A DNA stretch of 64,000 nucleotides from the NCBI GenBank assembly GCA_000761475.1, contig JQNW01000010.1:36789-100788 (forward strand). Direction: 5' to 3'. Numbering within the stretch: the stretch's first letter is position 1; every line of letters begins with the position of its first letter. Below are positions 59,849 through 64,000 of the stretch, piece by piece. The translations under genes and the position numbers were made by a program. Origin of the DNA: Chromohalobacter israelensis. Lineage in GTDB: Bacteria > Pseudomonadota > Gammaproteobacteria > Pseudomonadales > Halomonadaceae. Below the pieces are notes generated by a model that saw nothing but the letters and a program-made list of their open reading frames with translations, searched no databases and was not told the origin of the DNA.

Positions 59849-60280
59849 TCAGAGACCCTCCACGTTGAGGCCCATGCTACGGGCACTGCCTGCGATGGTG
59901 CGGACAGCCGCATCGAGGTCGGAAGCCGTCAAATCGGGCTCCTTGGTCTTGGCGATCTCTTCCAGCTGTTCGCGTGTCACGGTACCGACCTTGGTCTTGT
60001 TCGGCACGCCGGAGCCGGATTTGATACCCGCTGCCTTCTTCAACAGCACAGCCGCCGGCGGCGTCTTGGTGATGAAGGTGAAGCTGCGGTCGGAATAGAC
60101 CGTGATGACGACCGGTGTCGGCAGTCCGGGCTCGATATCCTGGGTCTCGGCGTTGAACGCCTTGCAGAACTCCATGATATTGACGCCGTGCTGACCCAGC
60201 GCGGGGCCCACGGGGGGACTCGGGTTGGCCTTGCCCGCTGCAACCTGCAGCTTGATATAGGCCTGTACTTTCTTCGCCAT
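59849..60280 (-). CDS. rplK: 50S ribosomal protein L11
   Basis: Encodes 143 residues: [40 protein letters not shown] and the C-terminal [17 protein letters not shown]. It binds the GTPase-associated centre of 23S rRNA and is needed for stringent RelA activation. The 102-base gap after nusG would hold the L1-binding leader; hairpin GCCGGC-TTTCGTGA-GCCGGT is visible there. Confidence 0.99.
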   Translation of the reverse strand: MAKKVQAYIKLQVAAGKANPSPPVGPALGQHGVNIMEFCKAFNAETQDIEPGLPTPVVITVYSDRSFTFITKTPPAAVLLKKAAGIKSGSGVPNKTKVGTVTREQLEEIAKTKEPDLTASDLDAAVRTIAGSARSMGLNVEGL

Positions 60281-60382
60281 GTTTAACTCCAGTTGGGTGT
60301 TAGCGCCTTGCGGCTCCCCGGTTCAGCGAGGCCCGGAGGCCTCCACGACATGCACCGGCTCACGAAAGCCGGCGCATTGAAT

Positions 60383-60916
60383 TCAGTCTTTCTCGACCTG
60401 CGCGAACTCGAGCTCCACTGGCGTGGAACGCCCGAAGATCAGCACACTGACCTGCAGACGGCTCTTCTCGTAGTTGACCTCTTCCACGACGCCGTTGAAG
60501 TCGGCAAAGGGGCCATCCACGACACGCACGGTCTCGCCCGGATCGAACAACGTCTTGGGGCGCGGCTTGTCCGTACCATCCTGCACACGACGCAGAATGC
60601 CATCGGCTTCCTTCTGCGTGATCGGCGCCGGCTTTTCCGGCGTACCGCCGATGAACCCCATCACGCGTGGCGTTTCGTTCACCAGGTGCCAGGACGCATC
60701 GGTCATTTCCATCTCGACCAGCACGTACCCAGGATAGAACTTGCGCTCGCTCTTGCGGCGCTTGCCATCGCGCATCTCGACGACTTCTTCGGTCGGCACC
60801 AGAATTTCGCCAAACTGGTCTTCCATGCCATACATCTTGACGCGCTCCATCAGGGAGCGCATCACATGCTTTTCGAAGCCGGAGTAGGCGTGGACGACGT
60901 ACCAACGCTTGGACAT
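60383..60916 (-). CDS. nusG: Transcription termination/antitermination factor NusG
   Basis: Encodes 177 residues from the ATG at 60916 ([20 protein letters not shown]). An NGN domain with [15 protein letters not shown] residues is followed by a KOW domain with [20 protein letters not shown]. It binds RNA polymerase, couples it to S10/ribosomes and recruits Rho. It follows secE by eight bases. Confidence 0.98.
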   Translation of the reverse strand: MSKRWYVVHAYSGFEKHVMRSLMERVKMYGMEDQFGEILVPTEEVVEMRDGKRRKSERKFYPGYVLVEMEMTDASWHLVNETPRVMGFIGGTPEKPAPITQKEADGILRRVQDGTDKPRPKTLFDPGETVRVVDGPFADFNGVVEEVNYEKSRLQVSVLIFGRSTPVELEFAQVEKD

Positions 60917-60924
60917 GAAAACTC

Positions 60925-61293
60925 CTAACCTATGATGCCGGACATGATCCAGCCGAGAAGCGTATCGATCAGCCACAGCATGATGCCGACCAGCAGCACG
61001 GCGACCAGGACGATGGCGGTTGTCTGGATGGTCTCGGGGCGCGTCGGCCATACCACGCGCCGAATCTCCTTGCGAGAACCACGTGCCAGCTCGGCCAGGG
61101 CACGCCCCTTGGTGGTGGTCAAGGCGACCGCAGCGGCGGCAACACCCAGTGCCACGACGCCCAGCACGCGATACAGCAGCGCTTGATCGGCAAAATATGC
61201 ATTGCCTGCCACCGCCAGAACGACAAGAATGACGACGAGCGCCCACTTGGCGACATCGTAGCGCGATCCTTGCACCTCGGCGCTTTGTTTCAT
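60925..61293 (-). CDS. secE: Preprotein translocase subunit SecE
   Basis: Encodes 122 residues with three predicted membrane helices, like E. coli Sec[34 protein letters not shown] and [17 protein letters not shown]. The conserved amphipathic [17 protein letters not shown] before the last helix clamps SecY. It is co-directional with nusG and follows tRNA-Trp. Confidence 0.97.
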   Translation of the reverse strand: MKQSAEVQGSRYDVAKWALVVILVVLAVAGNAYFADQALLYRVLGVVALGVAAAAVALTTTKGRALAELARGSRKEIRRVVWPTRPETIQTTAIVLVAVLLVGIMLWLIDTLLGWIMSGIIG

Positions 61294-61364
61294 GGAAAGG
61301 GACTCCTAAAGGCGCGGCAAGCGTAACAAGAAAGAATAAAGGAAGAACCAGCGCTGAGGAAGGC

Positions 61365-61440
<76 letters not shown>

Positions 61441-61491
61441 ATACTCTGCAACCTGACGCTTGCTGGTAGCGCATTTGCTACAGCGCGCGCC

Positions 61492-61520
61492 ATGATAGCT
61501 AACGACAACTAGGAAGGCAA
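61492..61520 (-). promoter_or_regulatory. Promoter upstream of tRNA-Trp/secE
   Basis: On the minus strand TTGCCT (61515-61520), 17 bases and TATCAT (61492-61497), 51 bases before tRNA-Trp. It lies where tufB would normally be. Confidence 0.6.
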
Positions 61521-61561
61521 CCCAATTGTGTAACACCTGAGCGAGAGACTCTCGCCAATTA

Positions 61562-61636
61562 TGGAGCTCATGGACGGATTTGAACCGTCGACCTCACCCT
61601 TACCAAGGGTGTGCTCTACCCCTGAGCTACATGAGC
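61562..61636 (-). tRNA. thrT: tRNA-Thr (anticodon GGT)
   Basis: A 75-base cloverleaf. Acceptor GCTCATG/CATGAGC, anticodon stem CACCC/GGGTG with loop TTGGTAA, T-arm GACGG-TTCAAAT-CCGTC, and CCA encoded at 61562-61564. Confidence 0.96.
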
Positions 61637-61644
61637 ATTCAACT

Positions 61645-61718
<74 letters not shown>

Positions 61719-61767
61719 CTGCCCACTCTTCGCTTGCGTCCACAGGCTGACGATCAAGCATCAAATC

Positions 61768-61851
<84 letters not shown>

Positions 61852-61864
61852 AACGTGGCGACGA

Positions 61865-61892
61865 ATTCTACGGCTTTTGAGAGATGTGTCAA
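61865..61892 (-). promoter_or_regulatory. Promoter of the tRNA-Tyr-Gly-Thr array
   Basis: On the minus strand TTGACA (61887-61892), 16 bases and TAGAAT (61865-61870), 13 bases before tRNA-Tyr. It is a strong stable-RNA-type promoter. Confidence 0.85.
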
Positions 61893-61957
61893 GCACTTAT
61901 TTTACAATGCTTTTTCTCTCGCCGCGACTCCGTCGGCCCGAAACGCGCAGCATTGTG

Positions 61958-62797
61958 TCAAAGCAGCATCGAGAATGCAAGGCTGGCACGCACTTTTTCC
62001 AATGGCGGCGCTGGCGGCGGGGGCGGCGCACCGGACAGTCGCCCGGCACGCTCGGCGGCCGTCATCGGGAAGCAGGTTTCGAGTCCTGCATAGACCATGT
62101 CGGGCCATATCGCATGAGGGACACGCAGCCCCCGCGACACGACCCGTGCATCCCCGCCCGTGAGCAACAGCGGTAACGCCACACCCTCGCGATCGCACAC
62201 TTCACTGTAGATACGATTGACGGCACTCACCGCTGACATGTAGATACCGTGATTGACCGCCTCGACGGTATTGCGGCCGGGGGCCAGCAGCTCGTCCGCC
62301 TCGCTGTCGGGATCGATGGCCACGTTGCGCGTCCCCAACTTGAGGCTTTCCTTCATCAAGCGCAGCCCGGGAATGATGTACCCCCCCAGGTGACGGCCAC
62401 CGGGCAGCACGAAGTCCATGGTGATCGCACTGCCGCAATCGACGCTACAGCAACCGCCCGTCAGCTGATAGCCGGCGAGCACTCCCATCCAGCGATCGAC
62501 CCCCAGGCGGGCGGGCTCTTCATACCCGCAGCTGACGCCCAGGGCCTCCGGCGTCGAGCGCGCGACATGCACGGCGCCGACCTGCCGACGCAACAGCGCC
62601 ACCGTATCGCGCAGCACCGAGGCCCGAGCCACGCTCGATATCCGTACCGCCTCGACCACATCGAGGTCCGGTATGTCGGCACCCGGGCGCCACTCCTCGC
62701 GCGTCCACACGGCACCGCGTGAGCGGATCTCGCTGCTGGCGACATCCTTCAGGCGCCACTTGGAGAGCGTATTGCCGATATCCAGGTCCAGAATCAT
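61958..62797 (-). CDS. coaX: Type III pantothenate kinase
   Basis: Encodes 279 residues. MILDLDIGNTLSKWRL is the N-terminal phosphate-binding motif, YEEPARLGVDRWMGVLAGY carries the GxDRW catalytic block, and SVDCGSAITMDFV and GGYIIPGLRLM are the other ASKHA-fold motifs. It phosphorylates pantothenate in CoA synthesis. It overlaps the birA stop by four bases (ATGA). Its C-terminus is about 30 residues longer than usual and holds PPPPPAPP, followed by VRASLAFSMLL. The SPOR-domain gene that often follows coaX in pseudomonads is absent. Confidence 0.93.
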   Translation of the reverse strand: MILDLDIGNTLSKWRLKDVASSEIRSRGAVWTREEWRPGADIPDLDVVEAVRISSVARASVLRDTVALLRRQVGAVHVARSTPEALGVSCGYEEPARLGVDRWMGVLAGYQLTGGCCSVDCGSAITMDFVLPGGRHLGGYIIPGLRLMKESLKLGTRNVAIDPDSEADELLAPGRNTVEAVNHGIYMSAVSAVNRIYSEVCDREGVALPLLLTGGDARVVSRGLRVPHAIWPDMVYAGLETCFPMTAAERAGRLSGAPPPPPAPPLEKVRASLAFSMLL

Positions 62798-63774
62798 GAG
62801 CGTAGGCGCAGGCTGATTTCACCACCGGCCAGGAGCCGGGCTTGTCCGTCGACGTTGACGCGCAGGTTGCCGGTATCATCCACCCCCTCGGCCACCGCCA
62901 CATAGGCCTGCGTGCCCTGGTGGACATCGATTTCCTGCCCTGCATAGGCATTGCGACGATTCCATGCATCACGCCATGGCTCGAAACCATGCGTCTCGAA
63001 ACGCGGCAGCATGCCCAGCAGGGCTTCGATCAAGGAGGCGGCCAGGGCATTCCGCGAGACGCTCGGCACTACGTCGCGCAATGCCGCGATGGGCTGATCC
63101 ACGCTCTCGCGAAGGCTGTCGGGAAGCTCGACGTTGAGCCCGATGCCGATCACCACCTCGCAAGGACCGGCCACATCACCACTGACCTCCAGCAGTATGC
63201 CTGCCAGCTTGGCAGATCCCTGCTCTCGACACAGCAGGACGTCGTTGGGCCATTTGAGCGCCACCGGTGCCGAAAGCTGCTCCAGCACTTCCGCCAATAC
63301 CACGCCGACCGCCAGGCTCAAGCCCTCCAGCGCCGAGGCCCCCTCGTCGAAACGCCACCCCAGCGAAAACACCAGGCCACGTCCCCACGGGGAGAGCCAG
63401 TCGCGTCCACGCCGACCTCGGCCAGCGGTCTGGCTCTCCGCCAAGCATACCTCGGCATGTCCGGCACCCTGCTGGAAACGCTCGCGCAGGAAGCTGTTCG
63501 TCGACACGAGCTCGTCTTCGACGAACAGGCGCGTCAGGTGATGACGAGGCTCCGCCGGCAGCCTTTCTATGATGGCCGGGCCGGAAAGCAGGTCCAACGG
63601 TGCGGTCAGACGGTATCCCAGCCCTTTGACCGCTTCGAGCTGAAGCCCCATGGATTCCAGCTTCTTGAGCTGCTTCCACACTGCGGTGCGCGACACGCCG
63701 AGCTTTTCGCCCAATTGTTCGCCGGAGTGGTACTCGCCGTCGCTCAGCAGACGAATCAAGTCGCCAATCGTCAT
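62794..63774 (-). CDS. birA: Biotin-[acetyl-CoA-carboxylase] ligase / biotin repressor BirA
   Basis: Encodes 326 residues from the ATG at 63774. An N-terminal winged-helix domain has MTIGDLIRLLSDGEYHSGEQ, then LGVSRTAVWKQLKKLESMGL, so it can act as biotin repressor. The catalytic domain has SQTAGRGRRGRDWLSPWGRG (biotinoyl-AMP loop) and LKWPNDVLL. It biotinylates AccB. The frame is open upstream to 63993 but without homology; the ribosome-binding site at 63774 is weak. Confidence 0.95.
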   Translation of the reverse strand: MTIGDLIRLLSDGEYHSGEQLGEKLGVSRTAVWKQLKKLESMGLQLEAVKGLGYRLTAPLDLLSGPAIIERLPAEPRHHLTRLFVEDELVSTNSFLRERFQQGAGHAEVCLAESQTAGRGRRGRDWLSPWGRGLVFSLGWRFDEGASALEGLSLAVGVVLAEVLEQLSAPVALKWPNDVLLCREQGSAKLAGILLEVSGDVAGPCEVVIGIGLNVELPDSLRESVDQPIAALRDVVPSVSRNALAASLIEALLGMLPRFETHGFEPWRDAWNRRNAYAGQEIDVHQGTQAYVAVAEGVDDTGNLRVNVDGQARLLAGGEISLRLRS

Positions 63775-63909
63775 TCCGGTCGTCCCCGTCGGGAAAAAAC
63801 GACATTCTAACGAAATGCGGCTCGCCGGGGGAGCGTGCCCGACCAAAGCGCAACAAATTGGCGGCCGTGCGGGAGCTGTCCCCGACAAACGCTGCGCCAC
63901 CCGCCCACG

Positions 63910-63944
63910 AAAAAACCCCCGCTGGCCTGAGCCAACGGGGGTTT
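63910..63944 (-). terminator. rRNA operon terminator after 5S
   Basis: On the minus strand AAACCCCCGTTGGC-TCAG-GCCAGCGGGGGTTTTTT: a 14-bp stem with one G-T pair and a T-run, 10 bases after the 5S 3' end. The 135 bases between birA and here hold only the birA promoter region. Confidence 0.92.
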
Positions 63945-63953
63945 CCGGGATAA

Positions 63954-64000
63954 ATGCCTGACGATGACCTACTCTCGCATGGGGAGGCCCCACACTACCA
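63954..64000 (-). rRNA. rrf: 5S rRNA, 3' end (partial)
   Basis: On the minus strand the window edge reads TGGTAGTGTGGGGCCTCCCC, then ATGCGAGAGTAGGTCATCGT, then CAGGCAT. This is the conserved 3' half of 5S rRNA. It indicates that an rRNA operon precedes birA, as in other gammaproteobacteria. Confidence 0.93.

Overview
The window is about 64 kb of GC-rich chromosomal DNA from a gammaproteobacterium. The gene order (birA-coaX-tRNA-Tyr/Gly/Thr/Trp-secE-nusG-L11-rif-str-S10-spc-alpha, then uvrA / MFS-ssb), the protein sequences and the halophile-like acidic composition fit the Halomonadaceae (Chromohalobacter/Halomonas type). The species cannot be proved from sequence alone.

Layout. 1-6.3 kb: the 3' end of a polyprenyl diphosphate synthase gene, tRNA-Pro(CGG) with its own promoter and terminator, small hypothetical genes, a membrane-anchored thioredoxin, rapA and a yfcH-type epimerase. 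6.3-14.6 kb: a probable light/photo-oxidative stress region. It holds a short CbiX-like chelatase, a MerR/LitR-family regulator whose B12-ligand residues are missing, CPD photolyase, an NTF2-like protein, an SDR, a FAD amine-oxidase-like enzyme, DUF1365, a cyclopropane-fatty-acid-synthase-like methyltransferase and DUF2878. These are tightly packed and often overlap by 1-4 bases. Two TGTACA-N12-TGTACA-like palindromes lie in front of the regulator and in front of yfcH. 14.6-21.1 kb: a PAS-GGDEF-EAL protein, fabA-fabB, a PlsC-type acyltransferase overlapping a sugar-nucleotide reductase-like gene, and an SMP-30 lactonase. 21.2-24.2 kb: hmp (flavohaemoglobin) and a divergent norR, with a textbook sigma-54 promoter and GT-N7-AC sites. 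24.2-29.3 kb: ssb, a YajR-like MFS transporter, and uvrA.

29.3-31.0 kb: an IS1182-type insertion sequence sits exactly in the loop of what was a bidirectional terminator between uvrA and rplQ. 31.0-61.3 kb, all on the minus strand: the alpha, spc, S10, str, rif (rpoBC) and L11 ribosomal/RNA polymerase operons ending with nusG-secE, with recognisable promoters, an rplL-rpoB attenuator and leader regions. 61.3-64 kb: tRNA-Trp, Thr, Gly and Tyr, coaX, birA and the 3' end of a 5S rRNA. The tufB gene normally found between tRNA-Thr and tRNA-Trp is absent, so the only tuf gene here is the one in the str operon.

Most of the window is core translation/transcription machinery. The most interesting parts are the light-response/lipid-modification cluster with its apparent two-site regulon, the NorR/sigma-54 control region, the terminator-splitting IS and the missing tufB. 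No CRISPR array, phage or defence system was seen. No gene-free stretch exceeds about 265 bases.
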